Assembly (NCBI GenBank): GCA_009885995.1
Contig: VFJQ01000008.1
Location: forward strand, 1 to 64,000
Reading direction: 5' to 3'
DNA: 64,000 nucleotides
DNA from: Verrucomicrobiota bacterium
GTDB taxonomy: Bacteria; Verrucomicrobiota; Verrucomicrobiia; Chthoniobacterales; Chthoniobacteraceae
Numbering within the stretch: position 1 is the first letter of the stretch; each line of letters opens with the position of its first letter. Under the pieces are notes generated by a model. That model saw only the letters and a list, made by a program, of their open reading frames with translations, did not search any database and was not told where the DNA came from. Positions 26,488-34,163 of this stretch are shown in pieces. The position numbers and the translations under genes are program-made.

Positions 26488-26937
26488 CTAGAGCTTGATC
26501 CGCTGCGTCCCCTTCGGCCCCGCGACCGTCGGGAACGGCTTCACCGCGGAGGCGGTCTTGGCGACCGACACGGGGCGCGCTCCGGGGACACCGCTGCCGG
26601 GCGTGAATTGCAAACGTGTGGGCGGCTTCGCAAGTTGCGGCGGAGACGGAGCGACGGGACTCGTGCCGACGGGCGGCGGCACGAAAAGCGGCTTTGGTTT
26701 CGGCGCCGGCGGCGACGAGGCGGCCGCCTGTTGAGCGACGGGCGCGGATACCGCGGTTTGAGGAGGAATCTCGGCGCGCGTAGCGACACTCGCAGCTTCA
26801 TCCATCGCGCGCTGGAGATTATCGCGTTCGCGTTGGAGCACCCCTCGGAGGGCGACCAACCGCGCGATCTGCCGCTCGCGCTCCGCCAGGGTCTCCTTCG
26901 CCGCGGTGAATTCAGCGACCACTCGGTCGAATTCCAT
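26488..26937 (-). CDS. Small coiled-coil, proline-rich protein of unknown function
   Basis: A 149-residue reading frame starting MEFDRVVAEF. Residues 1-55 are an amphipathic, charge-rich helix likely to form a coiled coil (AKETLAERERQIARLVALRG). The rest is a low-complexity Pro/Ala/Val tail with basic patches (PAPKPKPLFVPPPVG). No signal peptide or known domain is seen. Its start abuts the truncated edge of the glycosidase remnant, so its own upstream region may be rearranged. It is on the same strand as the thioredoxin/PDZ gene. Coding status is moderately likely. Confidence 0.5.
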   Translation of the reverse strand: MEFDRVVAEFTAAKETLAERERQIARLVALRGVLQRERDNLQRAMDEAASVATRAEIPPQTAVSAPVAQQAAASSPPAPKPKPLFVPPPVGTSPVAPSPPQLAKPPTRLQFTPGSGVPGARPVSVAKTASAVKPFPTVAGPKGTQRIKL

Positions 26938-26970
26938 CCGAGGCACGGACGCGCTGCCGGGTTCGGCCGC

Positions 26971-27987
26971 GTGCGCGCGCTCGGCGCGAACGTGGTGCGC
27001 GTGCATCTGCAAGTGGGCAAATTCATGGATGCTCCGGACCGCCCGAACGCGAATGCGATGCGGCAGTTTACGCGGCTGCTCCAGCTCGCGGAAGACACCG
27101 GCCTCTACCTCGACGTCACCGGCCTCGCGTGCTACCGCCCCGCCGACACGCCCGCGTGGTATGATGCGCTCGACGAGCCCGCGCGCTGGGCTGCGCAGGC
27201 GACGTTTTGGGAATCGATCGCGGAAGCGGGGGCGAAAAGCAGGGCGGTGTTCTGCTACGACTTGATGAACGAAGCCGTCTCGCCGGCAGAGAAACGCAAA
27301 CCAGGCCAGTGGCCCTCGGGCAGCCGGTTTGGCGGCTTCGACTTCCTGCAATACATCGCGCTCGATCCCGCCGGCCGCACGCGCGAGGAGATCGTGCTGC
27401 AGTGGATCGAACGAATGACCGCCGCGATCCGCAAGCACGACCGCGACGCGCTGATCACCGTCGGCCTTCTGCCGTGGTCGCGGAAGTGGAAGCACCTTTC
27501 CGGCTTCGTGCCGGAGAAGATCGCGACGCAGCTCGACTTCATCAGCGTGCATATCTACCCGGACAAGGAACTGCCCGAGGAAGCGATGGAAGCGCTGCGC
27601 GTGTGCGCCGTCGGCAAGCCGGTCGTGATCGAGGAAACCTTCCCGCTCTCGTGCAGCGCGCCGCAGTTCGAGAAGTTCCTCCTCGACTCGCGCGAGCTCA
27701 CGAGCGGCTGGATCGGCCACTACGACGGCCAGTCGCTCGCGGAGTTCGATGCGCTCGAACGCGCCGGCAAGCTCACGCTCCCGCAGTCGATCTATCGCGA
27801 GTGGCAGCGGCTGATGGCGCGGCTGAAGCCCGAGTTCGCGCCCGACCCTTCAACGCGACGCGCCCGTCGTCTGACCTACTTCCGCCCGAACGCCTGTGCG
27901 AAGGGGCGCACGAGCTGGCCAATGATATCTTTCGGGAACTCCTCGGGAATGCCGAAGTTCTGCGGCTCGCGATCACGCGGCATGTAG
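26971..27987 (+). pseudogene. N-terminally truncated GH5-like (cellulase-family) glycosidase
   Basis: The frame encodes most of a TIM-barrel glycosidase: RALGANVVRVHLQVGKF, LDVTGLACYRPAD, the acid/base in YDLMNEA, FISVHIYPDK, and the nucleophile in VVIEETFPLSC. The first barrel strand and any signal peptide are missing. Upstream of about 26941 the DNA instead encodes the coiled-coil protein on the other strand. The only starts are GTG 26971 and later codons. At the 3' end the frame overruns 112 bases into the converging hydroxylase gene, giving a non-family tail after about 27845. This looks like a gene that lost its 5' part and its native stop; a shortened product cannot be excluded. Confidence 0.6.
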
Positions 27988-28691
27988 TAGGTGCCGAAGA
28001 CGCGATCCCAAAACGCGAAGAGCCCCGCGAAGTTTTTGTCCCACGCCTCACGGTCTTTCGAGTGATGCCAGCGGTGGAAGACGGGCGATGCGATGATGCC
28101 GCGCAGCGGGCCGAGATCCCAGTTCACATCGGCGTGCAGCAGGATCGCGTAGAAGGTGAAGAACGGCGCGGCGGAGAGCGTGACGACCGGATTGAATCCG
28201 AGCAGCAGCAGCGGCGTGACCTGGCAGAATTTCGACACGAGATCGTTCACCGGGTGAAGCCGCACGCTGCTCATCCAGTCGAGGTCTTCCGAGCTGTGAT
28301 GCACCGCGTGGAAGGGCCACCAGCGGCCGCGATGAAAGAGCCGGTGCGTCCAGTAGCCGACGAGATCCACGGCCAGGTAAATCTCGATCACTTGCAGCCA
28401 CACCGGCTGCCGCGCGAGCGGACCGAGGCCGTGGAGATGCCCGGCCCTCACCTCCGGCAGGCTCACCACGCCGAGCCAGATGAGAAGGCCGACCGGCACG
28501 ATGAGCACGGCGCGGCTGAGCGCCTTCGACACCAGCGGCGTGAAGAACCAGTAGGCCGCATCGACCAGCCAACCGGCGCGCACGAGCGGCTTGCCGCGAC
28601 GGCCGCCGAAGACGCGCTCGATCACGAGGAAGATGAGCGAGAGCAGCAGGAAGCCGATGGTGATGCCCGTGAAGGTGGCGCCGGATTTCAT
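27876..28691 (-). CDS. Sterol desaturase / fatty acid hydroxylase family protein
   Basis: A 271-residue membrane di-iron protein with four or five hydrophobic helices. The histidine clusters of the family are present in order: HRLFH, HAVHH and HRWHH, with a further histidine between them in LHADVNWD. Members use O2 to hydroxylate or desaturate lipids; the substrate here is unknown. The N-terminus MKSGATFTGITIGFLLL is a membrane helix. Its 3' end is overlapped by the runaway frame of the converging glycosidase remnant. The divergent haem-c gene starts 95 bases away. Confidence 0.9.
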   Translation of the reverse strand: MKSGATFTGITIGFLLLSLIFLVIERVFGGRRGKPLVRAGWLVDAAYWFFTPLVSKALSRAVLIVPVGLLIWLGVVSLPEVRAGHLHGLGPLARQPVWLQVIEIYLAVDLVGYWTHRLFHRGRWWPFHAVHHSSEDLDWMSSVRLHPVNDLVSKFCQVTPLLLLGFNPVVTLSAAPFFTFYAILLHADVNWDLGPLRGIIASPVFHRWHHSKDREAWDKNFAGLFAFWDRVFGTYYMPRDREPQNFGIPEEFPKDIIGQLVRPFAQAFGRK

Positions 28692-28786
28692 GTGCTCGGC
28701 AGACGCGCACGACGGGTCGGAGGTTACGCAGCCCGCCCAAGCGCGCGGTTGTCCGCGGCGCGCAGCGGCACTATCGGTCGCGCATC

Positions 28787-30031
28787 ATGCCCCGCCTCCT
28801 GCTCCCGTTCTTCGCCATGCTGCTCGCGGCGGTGCCGGCGTTTGGCGGGAAGGCGAACTTCAACCTCGATGCGGCGCCGCACCTGTATCACCAGCGGGCG
28901 CTGAAGGATCGGTTCACGGCGCTGAAGGACGATCTCGAAGGCGGAAAACTCGCCCTCGATGAGAGCAGCGAAAAGGCGTTCCTCGCCAGCCTGCTTGCGA
29001 AGCTGGGCGTGCCGGTTTCCTCGCAGATGCTTGTCTTCTCGACCACGAGCCTGCAACTCCGGCTGATCCGGCAGGACAATCCGCGCGCGCTCTATTTTAC
29101 CGATGATTTGCACGTCGGTTACATCCCGGGCGGGAAGATCGAGATCCTGTCGATGGACCCGGAGCTGGGCGCGATCTTCTACATGTTCGACATCCCGCGC
29201 GGCGGGCAGCCGGTGCGGGCGGAGCGCTCGGAGCGGTGCATGAATTGCCACGCCGACGACGACACGGGCGGTGTGCCGGGGATCGTGATCAAGTCGGTGA
29301 TGCCGGGGCAGACGGGCGGGAGCCTGGACACGTTCCGGGTCGAGCGGACGGGGCACGACGTGCCGTTCAGCGAGCGCTTCGGCGGGTGGTATGTGACGGG
29401 GCGAAGCGCGATCACCGATCATCTCGGCAATGCGTTCGGCCGCTACGCCGGCGGTGAACTGACGCGCGTGGCGCTCGATCCGGCGACACGTTTCGATGCG
29501 TCGCGGTATCTGCTGCCGACGAGCGATATCCTCCCGCAACTCGTGCATGAGCACCAAGCCGGGTTCGTGAACCGCGTGGTGCGCGCCGGCTACGTCGCAC
29601 GCGCGGCGCTGCACGCGAGCGGAGGCCGGCTCACGCCCGCGCAGTCCGCGGAGCTCGACGAGCAGGCGCGCATCGTGACGCGCTACGCGCTCTTCGCCGA
29701 TGAAGTGCCGCTGCCCGCAGGCGGCGTCGAGGGCGATGCGGCGTTCAAGGCGGACTTCCTCCACACGCGCCACGCCGGGCCGGGCAATGCGTCGCTCAAG
29801 GATTTCGACCTCAAGACGCGGATGTTCCGCCACCGGTGCAGCTACTTGATCTACAGCCCGGTCTTCACCGCGCTGCCGCCGGAGCTGAAGCAGCGCATTT
29901 TCCGCCAGCTCGGCGCGGCCTTGAACTGGACGAAATCCTCCGCCGACTACGCCTACCTCCCGGCCGCGGAGAAGCAGGCGATCGTCGGCATCCTGCGCAA
30001 GACGCTGCCCGGACTGCCGTCCGGCTGGTAG
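28787..30031 (+). CDS. Secreted mono-haem cytochrome-like protein of unknown function
   Basis: A 414-residue protein with a signal peptide (MPRLLLPFFAMLLAAVPAFG) and a single haem-c motif CMNCH at 151-155, preceded by RAERSERC. The region before the haem (YFTDDLHVGYIPGGKIEILS) and after it (GVPGIVIKSVMPGQTGG) looks well conserved in character, but the family has no assigned function that I recognise. No transmembrane helix follows the signal, so it is probably periplasmic. It stands alone between the hydroxylase and the rhodanese. Electron transfer is a reasonable inference. Confidence 0.8.
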   Translation: MPRLLLPFFAMLLAAVPAFGGKANFNLDAAPHLYHQRALKDRFTALKDDLEGGKLALDESSEKAFLASLLAKLGVPVSSQMLVFSTTSLQLRLIRQDNPRALYFTDDLHVGYIPGGKIEILSMDPELGAIFYMFDIPRGGQPVRAERSERCMNCHADDDTGGVPGIVIKSVMPGQTGGSLDTFRVERTGHDVPFSERFGGWYVTGRSAITDHLGNAFGRYAGGELTRVALDPATRFDASRYLLPTSDILPQLVHEHQAGFVNRVVRAGYVARAALHASGGRLTPAQSAELDEQARIVTRYALFADEVPLPAGGVEGDAAFKADFLHTRHAGPGNASLKDFDLKTRMFRHRCSYLIYSPVFTALPPELKQRIFRQLGAALNWTKSSADYAYLPAAEKQAIVGILRKTLPGLPSGW

Positions 30032-30105
30032 GTAGGGACGGCAGTCCCCAGCCGTCCGCAGACACTCGTCTTGCGAGCGGACCGCTGAGGACAGCGGTCC
30101 CTACC
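30031..30105. repeat. Dispersed palindromic intergenic repeat, copy C
   Basis: GGTAGGG (30031-30037) and CCCTACC (30099-30105) bound two internal hairpins, GGACGGCAGTCC-type on the left and CCGCTGAGGACAGCGG on the right. The shared 12-mer GCTGAGGACAGC is at 30084-30095. It lies immediately after the stop of the haem-c gene. Confidence 0.7.
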
Positions 30106-30114
30106 AAACAAAAC

Positions 30115-30142
30115 GGGCGCTCCCACTTTCGCAGGAGCGCCC
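30115..30142 (-). terminator. Intrinsic terminator of the rhodanese gene
   Basis: A 9-bp GC stem, GGGCGCTCC (30115-30123) with GGAGCGCCC (30134-30142), and a 10-base loop. On the minus strand it is followed by GTTTTGTTTGG, a usable T-rich tract, 21 bases after the rhodanese stop. It could also end the plus-strand haem-c transcript. Confidence 0.75.
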
Positions 30143-30163
30143 GGAATGAATTAGCGAAGCGGA

Positions 30164-30544
30164 CTATTTCTCGGTCGCTTCACCGGCCTGCATCCAGCCG
30201 GAGATGCCGGCGGAGAGGTGCTTCACGTTCGTGTAGCCGAGTTCCTTCGCGGCTTTCGCGCCGGCGGCATACGCGCCGCAGGTCGGGCCGCCGCAGTAGG
30301 CGACGACGAGCGCGGACTTGTCGCTCGGGAGCTTGCTGGCGATGTCGCCCTTGCTGCCCTTGAAGTCGATCGCGCCCGGAATGTGGCCCTTCTGGAAGCC
30401 GGCAGTTCCGTTGACGTCGAGGACGGTGACTTGTTTGTCGGCGATCGCCTTCTTGAGCTCCGCGACGCTGATGTCCGGATATTCTCCGGCGAAGGCGGTG
30501 CCCGCGAGGACGAGGGCTGAGACGAGGGTGAGGAGTGCTTTCAT
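30164..30544 (-). CDS. Periplasmic rhodanese-like protein
   Basis: A 126-residue single-domain rhodanese with a signal peptide (MKALLTLVSALVLAGTAFA). The domain shows VTVLDVNG, GHIPGAIDF and the active-site loop YCGGPTCGAY, with Cys84 as the likely sulfur-carrying residue and a second cysteine at 89. It ends ISGWMQAGE. Such exported rhodaneses may move sulfane sulfur or act in redox control; the substrate is unknown. It is monocistronic by its spacing and has its own terminator. The second cysteine in the loop is unusual and could form a disulfide. Confidence 0.88.
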   Translation of the reverse strand: MKALLTLVSALVLAGTAFAGEYPDISVAELKKAIADKQVTVLDVNGTAGFQKGHIPGAIDFKGSKGDIASKLPSDKSALVVAYCGGPTCGAYAAGAKAAKELGYTNVKHLSAGISGWMQAGEATEK

Positions 30545-30719
30545 GTTTTTGTTTTTGGTGCTGGTTTTGTTTGTTTGAGCTGCAACCCCGGTTTCGGGAG
30601 TGAGGCTGAGACGGTGAGGTCTCTCGCGTATTCACCCGCTGCCGGTGGTTCTCTTTGGAGAGCGATGAGGCTAGGCGGTGGATGCCGAGCGGCAACTTTT
30701 TGCCCACCCACCCAAAAGC

Positions 30720-31610
30720 TCAGCGCGGCGCGGCGGCGAGCAGAGCGGCACGCATCACGTCGATCGGCGCGGGCCGGTCGAACCAGCGCTCGAACGACAT
30801 CACGCCCTGGTGCAGGAGCATCGGGAGGCCGTTCTCCGAGCGTGCGCCGGCGGCATCGGCGGCGAGCATCAGTGGCGTGCGCGCGGCGGTGTAGATGGTG
30901 TCGAAGACGAGGTGCCGCGCGAGCAGGCGGTCCGCCGGGACGATGGACGGCTCGCCGGGTTTCATGCCGACGGCGGTGCAGTTCACGAAAAGATCGACCT
31001 CGGACGGGCTGATGTTGTCGAGCGTCGATGCGGTGAGGCGGCACTCGGGGAAGAAGCCGAGCACGCTCGCGACGAGGGCGTTGAGTTTTTCCGCCGTGCG
31101 GTTGTAGAGAAAGAGCCGCTGGCACCGTGCGCCGGCGCATTGCATCGCGACCGCCCGCCCCGCTCCCCCGCCCGCGCCGAGCACGGCGACGCGCAGCTCG
31201 CGCAGCGCCACGCCGAACGCCTCATGCACCGCGCGCTCGAAACCGGGCCCATCCGTGCTGAAACCGGCGAGCCGCCCATCGCGGCGGACGAGCACGGTGT
31301 TCACGCCGCCCGCGAGCTTCGCGCTCACATCGACTTCATCGACAAGCGCGAGCGCGGCGGACTTGTGCGGGATGGTGCAGTTGATCCCGATAAAGCCCTG
31401 CGGATCGAGCAGACGAAACGCTTCCGCGACTTCCTCCGCACGCAGGTGCAGCCGCGTGTAGCGCGCGCCGATGCCGAGCGCCTCGAGCGCCGCATTGTGC
31501 ATCTGCGGCGAAGCCGAGTGCGCCACCGGGTCGCCGATCACGGCGAGCCGCAGCGGCGGATCGGCCTTCGGCCAATGGCGCAGGTCTTCGATCGTGTGGA
31601 CTTCCTTCAT
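30720..31610 (-). CDS. aroE: Shikimate dehydrogenase
   Basis: A 296-residue NADP-dependent enzyme reducing 3-dehydroshikimate in aromatic amino acid synthesis. It has the substrate site SASPQMHNAAL, the catalytic lysine in NCTIPHKSAAL, STDGPGF, the nucleotide loop LGAGGGAGRAV, and NRTAEK, which suggests NADP preference. The ATG at 31610 overlaps the gltX stop as ATGA. A short N-terminal extension (MKEVHTIEDLRHWPKADPP) precedes the fold. It is last in the hisB-hisH-gltX-aroE series. Confidence 0.95.
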   Translation of the reverse strand: MKEVHTIEDLRHWPKADPPLRLAVIGDPVAHSASPQMHNAALEALGIGARYTRLHLRAEEVAEAFRLLDPQGFIGINCTIPHKSAALALVDEVDVSAKLAGGVNTVLVRRDGRLAGFSTDGPGFERAVHEAFGVALRELRVAVLGAGGGAGRAVAMQCAGARCQRLFLYNRTAEKLNALVASVLGFFPECRLTASTLDNISPSEVDLFVNCTAVGMKPGEPSIVPADRLLARHLVFDTIYTAARTPLMLAADAAGARSENGLPMLLHQGVMSFERWFDRPAPIDVMRAALLAAAPR

Positions 31611-32947
31611 CCCGCAAACGTCTGCGTCGCGCGTGCGAACCGCTTGAGCACGCGCTCCCGGCCGAGCACTTCGAGCATGTGATACAGGCTCGGTCCCACC
31701 GTCTTCCCGCTCACCGCGGTGCGCGCGGGATGCACGAACTCCGCCGCCTTCACACCGTGCGTGGCGGCGAGTTCCTTGAGCTTCACCTCGAGTGTTGCAG
31801 AGTCCCACGGCTCGATCGCGCGGTAGGCCTCGGCGAGTTGCGCGATGCGATCAAGCGCGCCGGGCTTGCGCAGCTTTTCCTCCGCATCGGGCAGAAAGGG
31901 ATACTCCTCGGTGAAGAAGAAGCCGATCCAGTCGGGCAACTCGGTGAGGAACTTCACCTTCTCCCGCACGAGCGCCAGCACGGGCGTGAGCGTCGCGTCA
32001 TCGCCGGTGATGCCGGCCTTCTCCAGCCACGGCAGCGCGAGCGCGAGGTAGCGATCCATCGGCAGGTGCATGAGATATTGCGCGTTGAGCCAGTTGCACT
32101 TTTCGAGGTCGAAGTGCGCGCCTTTGCGGTTCACGCCGGAGAAGTCGAAGCGCGCGATCAACTCGTCCACGCTCAGCTTCTCGCTGTCGTCCTTCGGGCT
32201 CCAGCCGAGCAGCGCGATGTAATTCACGACTGCTTCCGGCGCGTAGCCGCCCTCGATGTAACTGCCCACCGCGGCGCCCTGGTCGCGCTTGCTCATCTTC
32301 GAGCCGTCCTTGTTCAGGATGAGCGGGATGTGGCCGAACTGCGGCGGCTCCACGCCGAGCGCCTGGTAGAGCTCGATGTGTTTCGGTGTGTTCGAGAGAT
32401 GATCCTCGCCGCGCACGACATGCGTGATCCCCATCTCGATGTCGTCCACCACGTTCACGAAGTGGAAGATCCACCCGCCGTCCGCGCGCCGGATCGTCAT
32501 GTCCGCCTCGGGCGAACCGTCGCGGCTCTGCGACTTGCTGCGATCGATCTCAATGTGCCCGCACACGAGATCGTCGAACGCGAGCGGCTGCCGCGGCAGG
32601 CGGAAGCGGAGCGCGCCCGCTTCGTCCGTGTAGGCCTTGCCGCCCTCGACAAGCTTTTGCGCGTAGCGCTCGTAGATCGCGCCACGCTGGCTCTGGAAAT
32701 ACGGCCCGCACTGGCCACCGGCGTGCGGACCTTCATCCCAATCGAGCCCGAGCCAGCGCATGCCGTCGAAGATCGCCTGCATGGCCTCGTCGGTGTTGCG
32801 TGCGATGTCCGTGTCCTCGATGCGCAGCACGAAGGTGCCGCCGTGTTTGCGGGCGAAGACCCAGTTGAACAGCGCCGTGCGCGCGCCTCCGACGTGGAGG
32901 TAGCCGGTGGGCGATGGAGCGAAGCGGACGCGAACCTTGGAACTCAT
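31607..32947 (-). CDS. gltX: Glutamate--tRNA ligase
   Basis: A 446-residue class I aminoacyl-tRNA synthetase. The HIGH-type motif is PTGYLHVGGARTALFNW and the KMSKS motif is SKMSKRD. The C-terminal helical anticodon-binding region is shorter than in E. coli. The tRNA-Glu it charges is also the substrate of HemA, encoded elsewhere in the window. Whether it is discriminating or also charges tRNA-Gln cannot be decided here; no gatCAB genes are present in the window. It lies six bases after the hisH stop. Confidence 0.97.
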   Translation of the reverse strand: MSSKVRVRFAPSPTGYLHVGGARTALFNWVFARKHGGTFVLRIEDTDIARNTDEAMQAIFDGMRWLGLDWDEGPHAGGQCGPYFQSQRGAIYERYAQKLVEGGKAYTDEAGALRFRLPRQPLAFDDLVCGHIEIDRSKSQSRDGSPEADMTIRRADGGWIFHFVNVVDDIEMGITHVVRGEDHLSNTPKHIELYQALGVEPPQFGHIPLILNKDGSKMSKRDQGAAVGSYIEGGYAPEAVVNYIALLGWSPKDDSEKLSVDELIARFDFSGVNRKGAHFDLEKCNWLNAQYLMHLPMDRYLALALPWLEKAGITGDDATLTPVLALVREKVKFLTELPDWIGFFFTEEYPFLPDAEEKLRKPGALDRIAQLAEAYRAIEPWDSATLEVKLKELAATHGVKAAEFVHPARTAVSGKTVGPSLYHMLEVLGRERVLKRFARATQTFAG

Positions 32948-32953
32948 GAAAAG

Positions 32954-33556
32954 CTAAATATGGGCGACGAAATTGCGGAGGATCTCGAGGCCGACCGTCT
33001 GGCTCTTCTCCGGGTGAAACTGCACGCCCGCGACGCGGCCGCGCGCGGCGGCGGCGGCGAAGGTTTCCCCGTAGGTGCTGCGCGCGATCGTCACCGCCGG
33101 ATCGGTCGGTTCAGGATAATACGAATGGACGAAATATACGTAAGGGTGCTCGCCGATCCGCGACCAGAGCGGGTGCGGCGTGAGGTCGAGCGAGTTCCAG
33201 CCGATCTGCGGGATCTTCATGCCGGGCGCGCGGAACTTTCTCACCTGCCCGCCGAAGAACCCGAAGCCGCTCACACCGGGCGACTCCTCGCCGCCTTCAA
33301 ACAAAAGCTGATAGCCAACGCAGATGCCGAGGAAGGGTTTGTCGGCCGCGAGCCATTGCTGGATCGGCTCCCACAGGCCGCGCTCGCGCAAGCCGCGCGC
33401 ACAATCGCCAAACGCGCCGACGCCCGGCAGCACGACGGCCTGCGCGTCGGCGAGGCGCGAGGGATCGGAGATGAGCTTCACGTCGGCGCCTTCGTGGCGG
33501 AGGGCGTTCTCGACGCTGCGGATGTTCCCGCTGCCGTAGTCGATGAGCGCGAGCAT
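32954..33556 (-). CDS. hisH: Imidazole glycerol phosphate synthase, glutaminase subunit
   Basis: A 200-residue class I glutamine amidotransferase supplying ammonia to HisF. It begins MLALIDYGSGNIRSVENAL. The catalytic cysteine is Cys79 in LGICVGYQLLFE (GICLGMQ is more usual), with the His/Glu pair in GVQFHPEKS. It lies four bases downstream of hisB. hisF is not in the window. Histidine synthesis is the expected pathway. Confidence 0.95.
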   Translation of the reverse strand: MLALIDYGSGNIRSVENALRHEGADVKLISDPSRLADAQAVVLPGVGAFGDCARGLRERGLWEPIQQWLAADKPFLGICVGYQLLFEGGEESPGVSGFGFFGGQVRKFRAPGMKIPQIGWNSLDLTPHPLWSRIGEHPYVYFVHSYYPEPTDPAVTIARSTYGETFAAAAARGRVAGVQFHPEKSQTVGLEILRNFVAHI

Positions 33557-33560
33557 CAAC

Positions 33561-34151
33561 CTACAACATGCCCTTCGTGCTCGGCACTCCCTCGACGCGG
33601 GGGTCGAGCTGGCAGGCGGCATCGACGGCCTTCGCCAGGCCCTTGAAGACCGCCTCGGCCATGTGGTGCGCGTCGCGGCCGTGGAGGATTTCGACGTGCA
33701 GGTTCACACCCGCGTTGTTCGTGAAGGCGCGCAGGAATTCCTCGACGAGCGTGAAGGCGAAGGTGCCGTTGATCGGCATGAGGCCTTCGGGACCGCGGTA
33801 GTCGAGAAAGGGGCGGCCGCTGAAATCGATGACGACGCGCACGAGCGTCTCATCCATCGGCACGTAGGCGTGGCCGTAGCGGCAGATGCCGCGCTTATCG
33901 CCCAGCGCGCGGGTGAATGCCTGGCCGAGCGCGATGCCGGTGTCCTCGACGGTGTGGTGCAGGTCCACGGCGATGTCGCCATCGGCCTGGACAGTGAGGT
34001 CCACGAGGCTGTGCCGCGCGAAGAGGTTCAGCATGTGGTCGAAGAACGGGATCCTCGTCTGCACATGGCCATGGCCGCGGCCATCGATGGTGAGGTCGAT
34101 GGTGATGTCGGTCTCGCCGGTCACTCGTTCGATGCGGGCGGTGCGGGTCAT
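33561..34151 (-). CDS. hisB: Imidazoleglycerol-phosphate dehydratase
   Basis: A 196-residue stand-alone HisB dehydratase, without the phosphatase domain of E. coli HisB. The manganese-binding histidine motifs are intact: FFDHML, DLHHTVED, and DAHHMAEAVFK. It converts imidazole glycerol phosphate to imidazole acetol phosphate. ATG at 34151. It follows the membrane-anchored protein gene by 12 bases and precedes hisH. Confidence 0.96.
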   Translation of the reverse strand: MTRTARIERVTGETDITIDLTIDGRGHGHVQTRIPFFDHMLNLFARHSLVDLTVQADGDIAVDLHHTVEDTGIALGQAFTRALGDKRGICRYGHAYVPMDETLVRVVIDFSGRPFLDYRGPEGLMPINGTFAFTLVEEFLRAFTNNAGVNLHVEILHGRDAHHMAEAVFKGLAKAVDAACQLDPRVEGVPSTKGML

Positions 34152-34163
34152 GGCGTGTGGATG

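Noticed and set aside
25543-26940. Long N-terminal part of the plus-strand frame leading into the glycosidase
   Set aside because: It is antisense to the thioredoxin/PDZ and coiled-coil genes and has no family features; only the part after about 26941 is glycosidase.
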